The notes under the pieces: model-generated
What the model was told of the DNA's origin: nothing
The model's database searches: none
What the model saw: only the letters and a program-made list of their open reading frames with translations
NCBI RefSeq assembly: GCF_022601975.1
Contig: NZ_JAKVIR010000002.1
Span: forward strand, 124,001-188,000
Length of the DNA stretch: 64,000 bases
Origin: Pontibacter sp. E15-1
GTDB lineage: Bacteria > Bacteroidota > Bacteroidia > Cytophagales > Hymenobacteraceae
Direction of reading: 5' to 3'
Made by a program: the position numbers and the translations under genes
Shown: in pieces, positions 7,446 through 17,307 of the stretch
Position numbering within the stretch: the stretch's first letter is position 1
How the letters are laid out: the number at the start of each line of letters is the position of its first letter

Positions 7446-10400
7446 TTACCTAACTATTTTGGAGGAGCGCATGACGCTGCCGTTTAACACCTTCGCGACG
7501 AGCAAGCCATCCACAGCATCCGCTAACGGGATTTGCAAGGTGCCATTTTGCTGCTTCAGGGTAACCGCGCTGTCAAGTAGTATATGCCCCTGAAGGTCGT
7601 ATAGCAGGACGTGCAATGGCTTTGTAAGGTCCAGGGACGTATATTTTATATCCAGAGTGCCCGTCTGGGGGTTCAGGTATATGAGATTGATGGTAGCGGG
7701 CTGGGTATGCTGCTCGAGGTAAATCACCTTGGAATATGCATGTGTGCCATCCACATCCACTTGTTTCAGCCGGTAATAGGACGCGTTGGCAGAAGCGTTG
7801 TTCGTGTCTGTGAAGGTATAGGTTCGGCCGGTGCTTGCGTTGCCGGCCCCAGTCCTTCGCCCTACTTTGTCCCAGGTCAGGCCGTTGTAGGAGCGCTCCA
7901 CGTCGCAATAATCACTGCCCGTTTCAGAGGCCGTAGCCCAGGTCAGTACCGCTTCGCCAGAGGTGTTTCTCCGGGCCGAAAAACTTACCATTTCCACTGG
8001 GAGCACGCCGTTGGGTTCGTTGCGGGCTCCTGCCGTCCAGGTAGAGAACTGATCAATGCCTTGCAGCGTCACGGTCTGCGTGTTGGTGTTCACCATCGAG
8101 CCTTCCCGCTTCGTATAGGTGTTGCCGTCATCGGTGGAGCGATACAGCGACATTTCGCTTTCCTTTTCCTTCAGCATCTCCTTCAACTCGTGCTTCATGT
8201 ATTTGAATTCCATGGTGGCGTTCAGGCCGGTTTTCTGCGTGGTGGTGATCTTCATCTCCCGGTTGATGACAATATCCTTCTCCTTGTCCGCCACATTGCC
8301 CGTGAAGCGGCGCAGCGCAGTAGTGCCGCCCGGCAGCCCTTTGTAGGTAAGTGTCAGGCCGATCCCGCTAAACGCGTATGGCACGTTGCTGCTCGGTGTC
8401 TTGTGACTTGTCTCCACCACACCCATCACGAACCCTTCGTCAAACTCTCCCTCATCCTCATATAAGGTGGCGGTGGGGAGCAGCGTAACTTTAGCGGCAT
8501 TGGTATACAGGATGCCTTTATCCATTTTAAGCGTTGTATGGATCGTCAGATCACCCGAAAGGTCCACCCGGTCTTTCACTTTTATATCCAGAGTGGCCAG
8601 GGTCAACGTCGGAAGGGTGATCATCTTGCCCCCATCATTGGATATAACCAGGCCTGAGGCCGCGGTTCCGGAAATGGAGCCGTTCGTTTTAGAAAGTGTG
8701 TTGAGCAGGGTTAACGTCTTGTCATTCAGTTGGAGAGTGCCTTTTTTCAGGGTCAGTCCGACTTTTGCGGTGATATTTTTAGAGAGCGCCACGGTGCTGG
8801 CCGCATCGATGGTGAGTTGGTTTACAACAGCGGGTAATCCCTGGCCTGTTACCTGCGCGGTGGCACCAGTATACACATAAGTCGCTTTCTGGCTGAAGGT
8901 GCGCACGCTGGTCTGGATAGCGCCAGCTGCCCCTGTAGCTTCTATGCCTCCGGCGTGTCCTATACCCAACGTGGCTTCATCCTTCAGCACAAAACTTGTG
9001 GCGCTGGCATCTGCCGCGTTCCGTACCGCATAGCCCGCGGTATAAAACGCCGATTTACCGTCGACAGTGAGTGAGCCTTTCTTGCTGGAGGAGGCAGTGC
9101 CGCCAAGCTCCAGGTGCGAGCCAAGCGTGATGGTGCGGCCCTCCTTAATCAGGATCTCCCACATGGAGCTCGTGGCAGCCATACCTGTAGGCAGGCTGAA
9201 CACCGAAGCCCTGTTCAGTTTCGAGTCGTTCTGGAACGTGATTTTGCACCAGCCCGCTGTGTTATAAAACCTCGAGCCAACCCCAGATTCCATACCTCCC
9301 TCTAGAATCAGCTCTTCCCCCACGGTCAATACACCTTTATTTAGAAGGTCCCCGCTTACAATCGTCTTGTTAGGGAGCATTACAATCGCGCCTGCCTCTA
9401 CTATCAGGTTTTTACCGATATTAATATCGCCACAATCCCCAATCAGAAGCTTTTTGCCATTAGTGTTTTCTACGTACAAGTTGCCTTTAGCCATGATGCC
9501 ACAGGAAAGGTGAATGTCTGTACCCTGTTTTGCCAAACACCAGGTGAAATTGTAGAACTCCTGATCGAGCCCAGTTGGCAGGTCATTTTGTCCCTGATAC
9601 CAGTTATACCCGTAATAGGCCATGGTGGCACCCTCCAGCCAGGTAGCTTTAGGCACATCAATGCTTTTCCTTAAATTGAAACGGGAGCCGTGGCCGAAGA
9701 TAAAGTTGGCATCCTTGCTGATGCTGATCGCTTTCGTGTTTGGAAGCACTTCAAGCGTTCCATCAACTGTCAAGGTGCCGTCATCAAGTACCTGTAGAGT
9801 GCCTTGGTTAACTTCAAGCGTTCCCGATGGTGCAATGCGCACCTCCCCTCCTTTGTTGACACGTAAGATGTTGCTATTCCAAAACCCTTTAAATGTGCCC
9901 TCCACTACAAATTCTCCGCCCGCTAAAACATCCAGAAGCCCATTGCCATTTTGAAGCATTTTGCCTTGCGGCACTGTAAAGGAGTTCGCTATCTCCAGGA
10001 TACCGTCATTTCGAAAATCGCCACCTAACCAGGCGATACTACCGCCGCGCAAAAAACTTACTTTTTTATTGCCTCCGATGTTGAGCTCGCCTCCTGTTAA
10101 AATGAGCAGGTCAACGGCCAGGCTTGACTCTGTCCAGATATCAGCGTTATTCACAACAATTCGATTAGGAGTAGAATACTCTAATTTTTCGTTGCGCATA
10201 TACACCAGGTAGGTATAGGAACCCTGTGGCAATTCCAATTCCCCGCCTCTTAGCATGTTGTTGCTCATTACCTGCCATCCGTTCAACAGCGTGTTTGGCA
10301 GATAAAGAATTTTGGATGATAATTTAGGTGTAGAAGTCACTATGCCGGGTGCTCGTAGCACCATGTAGCCCATTAAGTCTATTGCAGCAGATTCCGTAAA

Positions 10401-10538
10401 GGTAGTCACGAGCTTGCCGCTTTTATAAGCAGCTCTAAAATTTGTAGCTGGGCCTGGTGCTGCTCCAATTGCTACTACTGGCACTATCCAATTGCCTAAA
10501 ACTATCAGGAAAATTAAATGTAGTAGATATCTTTTCAT
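7446..10538 (-). CDS. Large T9SS-sorted surface protein with beta-solenoid-like repeats
   Basis: 1030 residues from the ATG at 10536-10538, chosen because MKRYLLHLIFLIVLGNWIVP is a typical signal peptide; an upstream in-frame start would spoil it. After the signal peptide, residues about 140-620 are rich in short repeating strands (GGELNIGG, GTLEVNQGTLQVLDDGTLTV, GDLTIHTTLKM), typical of right-handed beta-helix surface proteins. After about residue 870 come a VEMVSFSARRNTSGEAVLTW segment and a fibronectin-like stretch, found before many T9SS tails. The last 75 residues, ending SSKIVR, match the type A C-terminal sorting domain. The protein is therefore exported by Sec, crosses the outer membrane by T9SS and is displayed or released. 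A ligand or enzyme activity is not visible. It is a single-gene unit. Confidence 0.85.
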   Translation of the reverse strand: MKRYLLHLIFLIVLGNWIVPVVAIGAAPGPATNFRAAYKSGKLVTTFTESAAIDLMGYMVLRAPGIVTSTPKLSSKILYLPNTLLNGWQVMSNNMLRGGELELPQGSYTYLVYMRNEKLEYSTPNRIVVNNADIWTESSLAVDLLILTGGELNIGGNKKVSFLRGGSIAWLGGDFRNDGILEIANSFTVPQGKMLQNGNGLLDVLAGGEFVVEGTFKGFWNSNILRVNKGGEVRIAPSGTLEVNQGTLQVLDDGTLTVDGTLEVLPNTKAISISKDANFIFGHGSRFNLRKSIDVPKATWLEGATMAYYGYNWYQGQNDLPTGLDQEFYNFTWCLAKQGTDIHLSCGIMAKGNLYVENTNGKKLLIGDCGDINIGKNLIVEAGAIVMLPNKTIVSGDLLNKGVLTVGEELILEGGMESGVGSRFYNTAGWCKITFQNDSKLNRASVFSLPTGMAATSSMWEILIKEGRTITLGSHLELGGTASSSKKGSLTVDGKSAFYTAGYAVRNAADASATSFVLKDEATLGIGHAGGIEATGAAGAIQTSVRTFSQKATYVYTGATAQVTGQGLPAVVNQLTIDAASTVALSKNITAKVGLTLKKGTLQLNDKTLTLLNTLSKTNGSISGTAASGLVISNDGGKMITLPTLTLATLDIKVKDRVDLSGDLTIHTTLKMDKGILYTNAAKVTLLPTATLYEDEGEFDEGFVMGVVETSHKTPSSNVPYAFSGIGLTLTYKGLPGGTTALRRFTGNVADKEKDIVINREMKITTTQKTGLNATMEFKYMKHELKEMLKEKESEMSLYRSTDDGNTYTKREGSMVNTNTQTVTLQGIDQFSTWTAGARNEPNGVLPVEMVSFSARRNTSGEAVLTWATASETGSDYCDVERSYNGLTWDKVGRRTGAGNASTGRTYTFTDTNNASANASYYRLKQVDVDGTHAYSKVIYLEQHTQPATINLIYLNPQTGTLDIKYTSLDLTKPLHVLLYDLQGHILLDSAVTLKQQNGTLQIPLADAVDGLLVAKVLNGSVMRSSKIVR

Positions 10539-10823
10539 AATAAAACCAATTCTATATATCATTCAAACAATACTATATATTCATATATATTGTTGCACAG
10601 GATTTCGATAAATATAGATTGCGCTGGAATGTGTTGGAGTTTATTCTTGGCAGGGTGCAATACATAGAAGGTATTTCTGCTTTAAAAGTAGATAAGTTCA
10701 AAAGCTGTTTTTTTTACTTATTCCATTATACAACAGGATTTACGCTTTCTGGCGATGTTAAATGCCGTTGCAAACAACATCACCAGAAATTTTCTGACTA
10801 CATTTGGGGAGGTATAAAACGGA

Positions 10824-11576
10824 ATGATTCCCGTGCTGGAGCTAGTATATGAGGATGCGGATTACGTTGCGATAAACAAGCCGAGCGGCTTGCTGGTGCA
10901 CCGCACACGCATTGCGGAAGAAAAAAAGGAGTTTGCGCTGCAACTGCTGCGCGACCAACTGGGATACCGGCTCTACCCTGTTCACCGCCTCGACCGCGGA
11001 ACGTCGGGGGTGCTGCTCTTTGCCAAATCCCCGGAGTCGGCTGGCCCGATTGTGAAGGCTATTGTGGCCCGCGAACCAGACAAGACATACTATGCCATTG
11101 TGCGGGGCTATACCCCGGAAGCAGGCGTGATTGACAGCCCTATTCGCCCAGACAAGGACCATGCGCACAAGACGGCGCAGGAGGCGCTCACCCGCTACAC
11201 CCGCATTGCCACCGTTGAGTTGCCCATACCTGTGGGTCCATACCAGACCGCGCGCTACAGCCTGGTGCGCGTTATACCCCAGACAGGCCGCATGCACCAG
11301 ATACGGAAACACTTTGCGCACATCCGGCATTACATTGTCGGCGACAAAAGGCACGGCGACTGGCGGCATAACAGTATGTTTCTGGAGGAGTTCGGAAGTA
11401 AAACTTTGCTGCTGCATGCCGCCTCCCTCTCATTTGTGCATCCTTTTACCAATGAGGTTATTCAGATTAGGGCGCATTTGCCTGAAGACATGCACCGCCT
11501 GGGCATAGCTTTTAACTGGAAAGAAGAATTGTTGCTGGAACTCGGCTTGCTGAGGGATACGGCATCAGATGTTTAG
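10824..11576 (+). CDS. truC: RluA-family pseudouridine synthase, TruC-like
   Basis: 250 residues. It isomerises uridine to pseudouridine in RNA. The family motif HRLDRGTSGVLLFAKS carries the catalytic aspartate. The flanking motifs YVAINKPSGLLVHRT, YYAIVRGY and RYSLVRVIPQTGRMHQIRKH are intact. The short length without an S4 domain and the opening LELVYEDADYVAINKPSGLL match TruC, which modifies U65 of certain tRNAs, better than RluC/RluD. The symbol is by resemblance. GAGG lies 13 bases before the ATG, one of the few Shine-Dalgarno-like sequences here. Its 3' end overlaps the convergent gene by 12 bases. Confidence 0.88.
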   Translation: MIPVLELVYEDADYVAINKPSGLLVHRTRIAEEKKEFALQLLRDQLGYRLYPVHRLDRGTSGVLLFAKSPESAGPIVKAIVAREPDKTYYAIVRGYTPEAGVIDSPIRPDKDHAHKTAQEALTRYTRIATVELPIPVGPYQTARYSLVRVIPQTGRMHQIRKHFAHIRHYIVGDKRHGDWRHNSMFLEEFGSKTLLLHAASLSFVHPFTNEVIQIRAHLPEDMHRLGIAFNWKEELLLELGLLRDTASDV

Positions 11577-11918
11577 GGCGCGGCGCACTAGCTCCACCTG
11601 CATGCGGGCCACCAGCTCATGGTGCGGGTCGGCGTTCAGGATCATGAGCATATAGGCCATCGGTGAAAGCCGCCAGTCCTGCACCACCTCCCCGTTTCGG
11701 GAACGAAACACAGATTTGAAGTTCTCCCGAAGGGGCAGGTGCATGCTGTTGCAAATTTCGGTGGCGCGCCTCACTGCCAGCTCTATTTCAATGATGCTGT
11801 CGCAGCCGCGTTCCTGTAGCAGGTCTGAGGCATAGAAAGTCAACTGGTTTTCAGCCATGCTGTTCACGAAATCGTCCAGGGGGCTGTTGGTGCGGGTTTG
11901 CTCGATGGTCACTAACAT
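11565..11918 (-). CDS. Hypothetical protein paired with the DnaJ-type co-chaperone
   Basis: 117 residues if it starts at the ATG at 11916-11918. An alternative start at 11987 would overlap the upstream dnaJ-type gene by 29 bases and adds a poor N-terminus. It is soluble and mostly helical by eye. In cbpA loci this position is usually held by the modulator CbpM, but I see no CbpM-like MerR helix here. The stretch from FKSVFRS through DWRLSPMAYMLMILNADP to VARMQ loosely resembles the DinD/P22-antirepressor type of domain. That is a weak pattern match. Expression with the co-chaperone is likely from the 40-base spacing. Confidence 0.6.
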   Translation of the reverse strand: MLVTIEQTRTNSPLDDFVNSMAENQLTFYASDLLQERGCDSIIEIELAVRRATEICNSMHLPLRENFKSVFRSRNGEVVQDWRLSPMAYMLMILNADPHHELVARMQVELVRRALNI

Positions 11919-11958
11919 AGGTGCGTATTCTAAAACATACAATTCATCATTTAAGTCA

Positions 11959-12894
11959 TCACACTGCCTTTGCCTGCCGCAGGTCACGGAGTTTCTCCAG
12001 TAGTTGCTGCTCCTCCGCAGACAGGTTCGTGGGCATGGTCACCTCTATTTTTACGTAAAGGTCCCCGAACTGGTCGGCTTTGCCATACACCGGCATTCCC
12101 TTGCCACGCAGCCTCAACGACTTGCCCGGGTTGGAGCCAGCCGGGATTTTAAGCTTGAGAAGTCCGCTCATCGTGTTTACCTGAGCCTCCCCACCCAAAA
12201 TGGCGGTATAAAGGTCCAGGGTTAGGGTAGTGTACAGGTCATTCCCCTTGCGTTCGAATCGGGGATCAGGCAGCACGTGCACATTAACATACAAGTCGCC
12301 ACTCACGCCTCCTCCCGTGGCGGGGCCTCCTTTTCCTTTGATGCGGAGCTGTTGTGCGTCGGCCACGCCCGGCTTGGTGGTAATGCGAAGTTGCTGGTTA
12401 TGCAGGTTTATCAGCCGGGACGTACCGGTATAGGCCTCTTGCAGCGAAATTTCCAGCTCAGCCTGGTAGTCCTGGCCCTTGCGGGGCTGACTCCTCCCCC
12501 CGCTGGCTTGCCCGAAACCTCCGCCCCCACTGAAAAACTGCTGGAAGAAGTCGGAGAAGCCACCCCCGCCACCGCCACCGCCTCCGAACATGTCGTTAAA
12601 GTCTCCCTCGTAATAGGTGCCTCCCGGCTGCCCGTACCGTTGGCCGCCACCTGCGCCAGCATTCTGGAACTGCCGCCAGTTCGCACCCAACTGATCGTAT
12701 TGCTGGCGTTTTTCCGCGTCACCGAGAACTTCATACGCCTCGCTGATGTCTTTGAATTTATCTTCAGCGGCTTTGTCGCCTTTGTTTTTGTCCGGGTGAT
12801 ATTTCTTGGCGAGGCCTCGGTAAGCTTTCTTAATCTCCGGCTGGGTAGCCGTTTTATTCACCCCTAGTATGCTGTAATAGTCCTTATATTCCAT
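11959..12894 (-). CDS. cbpA: DnaJ-class co-chaperone, CbpA-like (no zinc finger)
   Basis: 311 residues from [20 protein letters not shown]. The ATG at 12892-12894 was preferred over an upstream in-frame start because J-domains begin here. The J-domain covers residues 1-70 with the HPD motif in [11 protein letters not shown], which stimulates the ATPase of DnaK. A glycine/phenylalanine linker follows, including nine consecutive glycines ([15 protein letters not shown]). The CTDI/CTDII substrate-binding domains follow (about 130-300). The CxxCxGxG zinc repeats of DnaJ proper are absent, so this is a type B J-protein like CbpA. The small gene downstream is probably cotranscribed. Confidence 0.9.
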   Translation of the reverse strand: MEYKDYYSILGVNKTATQPEIKKAYRGLAKKYHPDKNKGDKAAEDKFKDISEAYEVLGDAEKRQQYDQLGANWRQFQNAGAGGGQRYGQPGGTYYEGDFNDMFGGGGGGGGGFSDFFQQFFSGGGGFGQASGGRSQPRKGQDYQAELEISLQEAYTGTSRLINLHNQQLRITTKPGVADAQQLRIKGKGGPATGGGVSGDLYVNVHVLPDPRFERKGNDLYTTLTLDLYTAILGGEAQVNTMSGLLKLKIPAGSNPGKSLRLRGKGMPVYGKADQFGDLYVKIEVTMPTNLSAEEQQLLEKLRDLRQAKAV

Positions 12895-13242
12895 AGTAGC
12901 GTTAGGTTTTTCTGGCCTTGGCGCGTGCAAACAGGCAATCGCCGCAGGCCAGACGCATTATCTGATACTGTATACTTCAAATCCAGGTTATAGGATAAAG
13001 ACGGTTTCTCTAAAGCTATGCGTAAACGATGTAGGGTATGATTTAGGTGGTAGTACAATCTGCAGCAGCGTACGTCAGGTTTTGCAAGAAACACAAACGT
13101 ATACCCCATCAGTACGATTTAAAAGCATATTTTTTTGATTTAATAAAAAAATATCGTGCTGAATTTTTTAATCATGAACTAATATTTATAATTTATAGCA
13201 TTATTGCCTTATACCTTGCTCCCACCCTTATATCCATCCTAT
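12895..13242. other. AT-rich divergent intergenic region
   Basis: About 350 bases between the divergent cbpA and hybrid kinase genes, so both promoters must lie here. The half next to the kinase is strongly AT-rich. It contains a perfect inverted repeat, 13127-13136 with 13145-13154 (ATATTTTTTT and its complement, 8-base spacer). No RNA gene or convincing small protein was seen. Confidence 0.5.
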
Positions 13243-15183
13243 ATGAAAACATCTTTACTTAGCCCTACATTGACTGGCCAATTTAAAAAAAAGCCTCTTG
13301 AGCATGTGTTTACTTACAGGTTTATAAAAAGCTTCCACGGCGCCTTTAAATTCTTTAAGGTTGCCGCAGAAAAGATACCCGCTATCTCCGGTTCTGAGTT
13401 GCTTTCGCGAAATAAAAGGTGGTTTACCTACCGTCAATCGCTCGGGCTATCCACCAGCGTGTCATCCGGTACCAAAGCCCCTTTTTTGCAAGATTATACC
13501 GCTGACTTTTTTACTTCTGGCCATGCCTCCTCCTCTAACAAATCCGGGGAGAAAAGACTACTGAAGCCAGCTAAGGCCAATAAAAGCAAACTGCCGCTTG
13601 CGCCAAAGCAAACTGAAAAGGAGCAAAATCATACCCCCCGGCCTATCCCTTCGTGGCGGGCGGCGGAACAGATGGCAGGCATAGCCACCTGGGAATACCG
13701 TGTGGCAACGCGTGAATTCGAGAGCTCACCCCTTGTCTATACACTGCTCGGTATATCACTTGAAACTACGCTGGTTCACTTTTTTTCATTTCTGCCTTTT
13801 GTAAGGGCTGAGGACAGAAACCCCTTGATTAAATGCTGGAACCTGATTTTAACCGAAAATGTGGAGATTGACCGAACGGTGCGCTTGTCGGAGCCAAATC
13901 AGGAGGTATGGCTTAGGCTGCACCTTAAGCCGCTGTATCAGCAGGATTGCCTCACTTCGGTTATCGGAACGGTACAGGACGTGACAGAGGCGAAAAGGAA
14001 AGAAAACAAACTCATTGAGGATCAAATCGCGTTAGAAAAGGCCCTTCAGGCAAAGGCAGACTTCGTGTCCGTCCTGAGCCATGAAATCAGGACACCCCTC
14101 AATGCCATTCTTGGTTTTTCTAACCTTTTACTGGAACAGGGGCAACTCGACCCCGGTCAAAAAGAAAACCTGCAGTCGATCTTGTTTTCGTCACAGAACC
14201 TACTGATGCTGGTCAATAAAACGCTGGATATCTCCCGGATTGAGGCAGGAAAGATTGAGCTGGAGCATGTCGGTTTTCAACTTAAACCCCTCGTTCAAGG
14301 GCTCTTCAGATCTTTCAGCCTTGTGGCCGACGAAAAGAAGTTGGACTATAATCTCACGTTTGGAGCGCATTTGCCCGAAGTTGTATCTGGAGACCCTTTG
14401 CGGCTGACACAGATACTGAACAACTTGCTCAGCAACGCAATCAAGTTCACGCCCGCAGGAAGCGTTGCACTATCTGTGAATACGGTGTTTCAGTCTGAAA
14501 CCGAGTGCGTGCTGGATTTTACTGTTGCGGATACTGGCCTTGGCATACCTGAAGAAAGGCAGAAGCTGATCTTTGAAAGTTATGTGCAGGCCAGCGCCTC
14601 CACGCATCGCCTGTTCGGTGGAAGTGGCCTGGGGCTTGCCATCACTAAAAAGCTGGTGCAGGTGCTAGGCGGGAAAATTCAACTCCATAGCAAACCTGGC
14701 ACAGGCTCCAGTTTTAAAGTGCTGCTAAACTACAAAAAAACAGATGGCAAGCAAATGGATTGTGCCCATACCCATACCCATATCGATGACGCTTCCTGCC
14801 AGGCTTTGCGGGGGCGCAGAATTTTGCTGGTAGAAGACAACGGATTCAACAGCTTGCTGGCCTGCAAACTGTTGCAAACCTGGCATGCGGAGGTAACGGT
14901 GTCCGAAAACGGCCTCGACGCCTTCCAAAAAGTCCAGACCCAGAACTACGACATTGTTCTGATGGACTTGCACATGCCGCTGCTTGATGGCTTCGAGGCA
15001 ATCGCCAAAATCAGACAACTAGGCATGGCCATACCCATTATCGCCTTTACCGCCAACTCCAGCGAGACAGAAAAGAAAAGAGTTCTTGAATTGGGGGCAA
15101 ACGACTATCTGACCAAGCCGTTCGCGCCTCAGGAGCTTTATAGCAGGTTGGTGCACCAAATTAAAGTTGCCGATCCTGATTAA
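13243..15183 (+). CDS. Hybrid sensor histidine kinase (PAS-HisKA-HATPase-REC)
   Basis: 646 residues from the ATG at 13243; the frame also opens at a TTG at 13204, which is less likely. There is no clear membrane segment, so the sensor is probably cytoplasmic. The first 130 residues are not recognised. A PAS-like domain (about 140-250) ends in IGTVQDVTEAKRKEN. HisKA has its H-box in SVLSHEIRTPLNAILGFSN with the phosphoacceptor at His280. HATPase_c shows NLLSNAIKFTP, ADTGLGIPEE and FGGSGLGLAITKKLV. The C-terminal receiver (about 525-640) has LLVEDN, Asp575 in VLMDLHMP, a conserved threonine (FTAN) and lysine in LTKPF. All catalytic residues are intact. It ends with no HPt or output domain, so phosphate must leave through another protein, plausibly the HPt of the next gene. 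Confidence 0.92.
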   Translation: MKTSLLSPTLTGQFKKKPLEHVFTYRFIKSFHGAFKFFKVAAEKIPAISGSELLSRNKRWFTYRQSLGLSTSVSSGTKAPFLQDYTADFFTSGHASSSNKSGEKRLLKPAKANKSKLPLAPKQTEKEQNHTPRPIPSWRAAEQMAGIATWEYRVATREFESSPLVYTLLGISLETTLVHFFSFLPFVRAEDRNPLIKCWNLILTENVEIDRTVRLSEPNQEVWLRLHLKPLYQQDCLTSVIGTVQDVTEAKRKENKLIEDQIALEKALQAKADFVSVLSHEIRTPLNAILGFSNLLLEQGQLDPGQKENLQSILFSSQNLLMLVNKTLDISRIEAGKIELEHVGFQLKPLVQGLFRSFSLVADEKKLDYNLTFGAHLPEVVSGDPLRLTQILNNLLSNAIKFTPAGSVALSVNTVFQSETECVLDFTVADTGLGIPEERQKLIFESYVQASASTHRLFGGSGLGLAITKKLVQVLGGKIQLHSKPGTGSSFKVLLNYKKTDGKQMDCAHTHTHIDDASCQALRGRRILLVEDNGFNSLLACKLLQTWHAEVTVSENGLDAFQKVQTQNYDIVLMDLHMPLLDGFEAIAKIRQLGMAIPIIAFTANSSETEKKRVLELGANDYLTKPFAPQELYSRLVHQIKVADPD

Positions 15184-15537
15184 GCGCCGCTATCACTGGC
15201 TTCGTTCAGCTACCTGTCAATCCCCCTACTGCTGCCCCTGTTACATCTCAAGGTATAAGTTATAAGCAGTGGTGTGTCACTAGATTTTAGTGGGCATACC
15301 GAGTATACATGCCTTGGTCTTTGATGTCTCGCAATATTTTTTGTCCTTTGGCAGCCTTGCATCTATGCCTGAGGTAAGGATTTCGTAGGGATCGCATGCA
15401 ACAAGATACTCCATCCGCGGGGTATTGTGCAAAGCTAATGACGCAGACAGCAAGTAAACCGCACCTGAAAAACGCTTCAAAATCCCCAGCCAACAAACGC
15501 ATGTTTAGATTTTGCCCGTGGAAAATAAAGAGTGTGC
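15184..15537. other. Non-coding gap between the two kinase-type genes
   Basis: About 350 bases. Short reading frames on the minus strand (around 15280-15500) look like chance: no family resemblance, and two frames overlap each other. No tRNA, terminator or repeat was recognised. The last 40 bases contain TTTAGATTTTG, one base longer than the Bacteroidota -7 element TAnnTTTG, about 20 bases before the start of the next gene. Confidence 0.4.
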
Positions 15538-17307
15538 ATGCACCAGGGTATCGTACTCAAAACTGAAGACATGGAAAATCTAAAAAGCCTACTACATGCC
15601 TCGTCCTGCATCATGTATGTAAAAGACAGTATGGGTAAAATAGAATTGTATAACGAAGCCTTTGCTAACCTGCATGGCCTTCGCTATACAGAATCGCCCT
15701 GTCAAGAGCAGATTTTGATTGACTATAGCTTTGAGAAAGACTTTGAGGTGCTAACGGCTGCATGCGGGGTTAGCTTTGAGGAGTTTTTCTTAAAGAGCGA
15801 CGGGCAATTGGCTTGGTTTCATACGTTTAAGCTGCCGTATACTGCTGCCGACGGCTCCACGAAACTGCTCTCCGCCTCCGTGGATATTACCGAAGCGAAA
15901 AACGCACCGCAGAATTTAACGGCGCCGGATGCCACCGCCTTACTAACCGATCCAGAAGATGACGTGAGCAACGATTCCGCGCTGCTTAGGGACCTTGGGA
16001 CTCTCGTTGGGTATCTGGACCAGGCATCCAGCACTAAGGCAATGTTTGCAGTAGAGGAACATATACCGCTCGCTGCATTGGCTGAGCGCTTGCAGCCAAC
16101 TGGCTTCGCATCACCGCGTTCCGCCAAAATTATATGGCAAGTGGAGGACCAGCATGCGGCGCTACGCATAGCCACTTCCCAGGTACAGGGACTTGTCCAG
16201 GCTGTGGAAGTAATTGTGCAAAGCCTTGCCTATATTGCAAAGCAAACTGCCATAACTATTAGCGCAGAAAATCTGCCTGAGCCAGGCAACGTGTTACAAT
16301 TAAAACTTGAGTTTCGGAGCGAAATCGTAAGTAATACACAACAGACTTATACATTAGCGAACGGAGATTTTCTCGTGCACTGTCCCCCAGCGCTAACGAT
16401 TTCCTTTTTATGCTGTGCTAGTCTTTTGCAGCAATTGCACGGCCAATTCGCCTATCGTGTTTCTGCTGAAAATGAGCTTCACGTAATAGTGCGCATCCCC
16501 GCCCGACTCTCAGAAGAAACGGTAGAAAGCAGGGCAATACAGCCTTCTGAACGGGGCAATCTGCGCGTGTTGCTACTCGAAGACAATCATGCTGAAGGAG
16601 GTCTAGCGCATTTGCTCAAGGGGTATGCCAGTCGAGTTGACAGCGTTTCTTCAGCTGAGGAGGCATGCGCAAAATTAGCCAGCCATACCTATGATTTCAT
16701 CTTCATCGATACCGACTCAAGCACTACCCCCGGTATGGAAATTTGCGTGCGCCTTCGGGCGGCCTCAGCAATTAATCTGCATACCCCGATAATTGCCTGC
16801 ACAGGAAACGACCTTGCGCTGGATACGGAGACATACCGCGCCCTTGGCATTGCGGACCGGCTGCTGAAGCCCTATAAGGAGCCAGCGCTTTTCGCTATCG
16901 TGACCGAAAGGACTGCTGATCCTTCGCAGACGGATCAGAGCGCCAGCCTTTTTACGCCACCAGAGAATGAGCCATTATACGACTTCAGCGGATTGGGCAC
17001 GCTGGCTAGCGACAGGCTGTTTGTGCGGAAAATGCAGCGATACTTTGTCGACCATGTGCCGGAACAGCTGGATGCCCTGCACGAAGCCTTGGCGCAGCAA
17101 GATTGGGCTTCAGTTTCCCAAATCACGCACCGATTGAAAGCCACGTTGGGCAACATTCGCATTCGAGAGGCAGAAGCGATTATGAAAGAGATCGAGAAGA
17201 ATGCGATTGGGGAGAAAGACGCAACAAATGCGGCCCGCCATTTTCAGAAAGCTAGCCAGATTACGCATCGCGTTATCCAGCTATTTAAGTTGGAGCTAGA
17301 TTCTTAG
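15538..17307 (+). CDS. Kinase-like phosphorelay protein lacking an H-box (PAS - decayed HATPase - REC - HPt)
   Basis: 589 residues from the ATG at 15538; a GTG two codons earlier and an ATG at 15571 are alternatives. A PAS-like domain occupies about residues 10-120 (CIMYVKDSMGKIELYNEAF, ASVDITEAKN). The region 140-330 sits where HisKA and HATPase_c would be. It has no SHEIRTP box and no N, G1 or G2 boxes, although ALTISFLCCASLLQQLHGQF and the following strands still resemble the end of an ATPase domain. An intact receiver follows (about 341-455: LLLEDN, Asp391 in FIFIDTDS, CTGND, LLKPY). An HPt domain ends the protein, with His531 in ITHRLKATLGN. It probably cannot autophosphorylate but can carry phosphate. 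The upstream kinase lacks an HPt and the downstream gene is a lone receiver, so this may be the middle step of one relay. Confidence 0.8.
   Translation: MHQGIVLKTEDMENLKSLLHASSCIMYVKDSMGKIELYNEAFANLHGLRYTESPCQEQILIDYSFEKDFEVLTAACGVSFEEFFLKSDGQLAWFHTFKLPYTAADGSTKLLSASVDITEAKNAPQNLTAPDATALLTDPEDDVSNDSALLRDLGTLVGYLDQASSTKAMFAVEEHIPLAALAERLQPTGFASPRSAKIIWQVEDQHAALRIATSQVQGLVQAVEVIVQSLAYIAKQTAITISAENLPEPGNVLQLKLEFRSEIVSNTQQTYTLANGDFLVHCPPALTISFLCCASLLQQLHGQFAYRVSAENELHVIVRIPARLSEETVESRAIQPSERGNLRVLLLEDNHAEGGLAHLLKGYASRVDSVSSAEEACAKLASHTYDFIFIDTDSSTTPGMEICVRLRAASAINLHTPIIACTGNDLALDTETYRALGIADRLLKPYKEPALFAIVTERTADPSQTDQSASLFTPPENEPLYDFSGLGTLASDRLFVRKMQRYFVDHVPEQLDALHEALAQQDWASVSQITHRLKATLGNIRIREAEAIMKEIEKNAIGEKDATNAARHFQKASQITHRVIQLFKLELDS

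Noticed and set aside
15280-15502. Two overlapping minus-strand frames of 66 and 71 codons in the gap between the kinase-type genes
   Set aside because: They overlap each other in different phases, resemble no family and have no promoter-like sequence.
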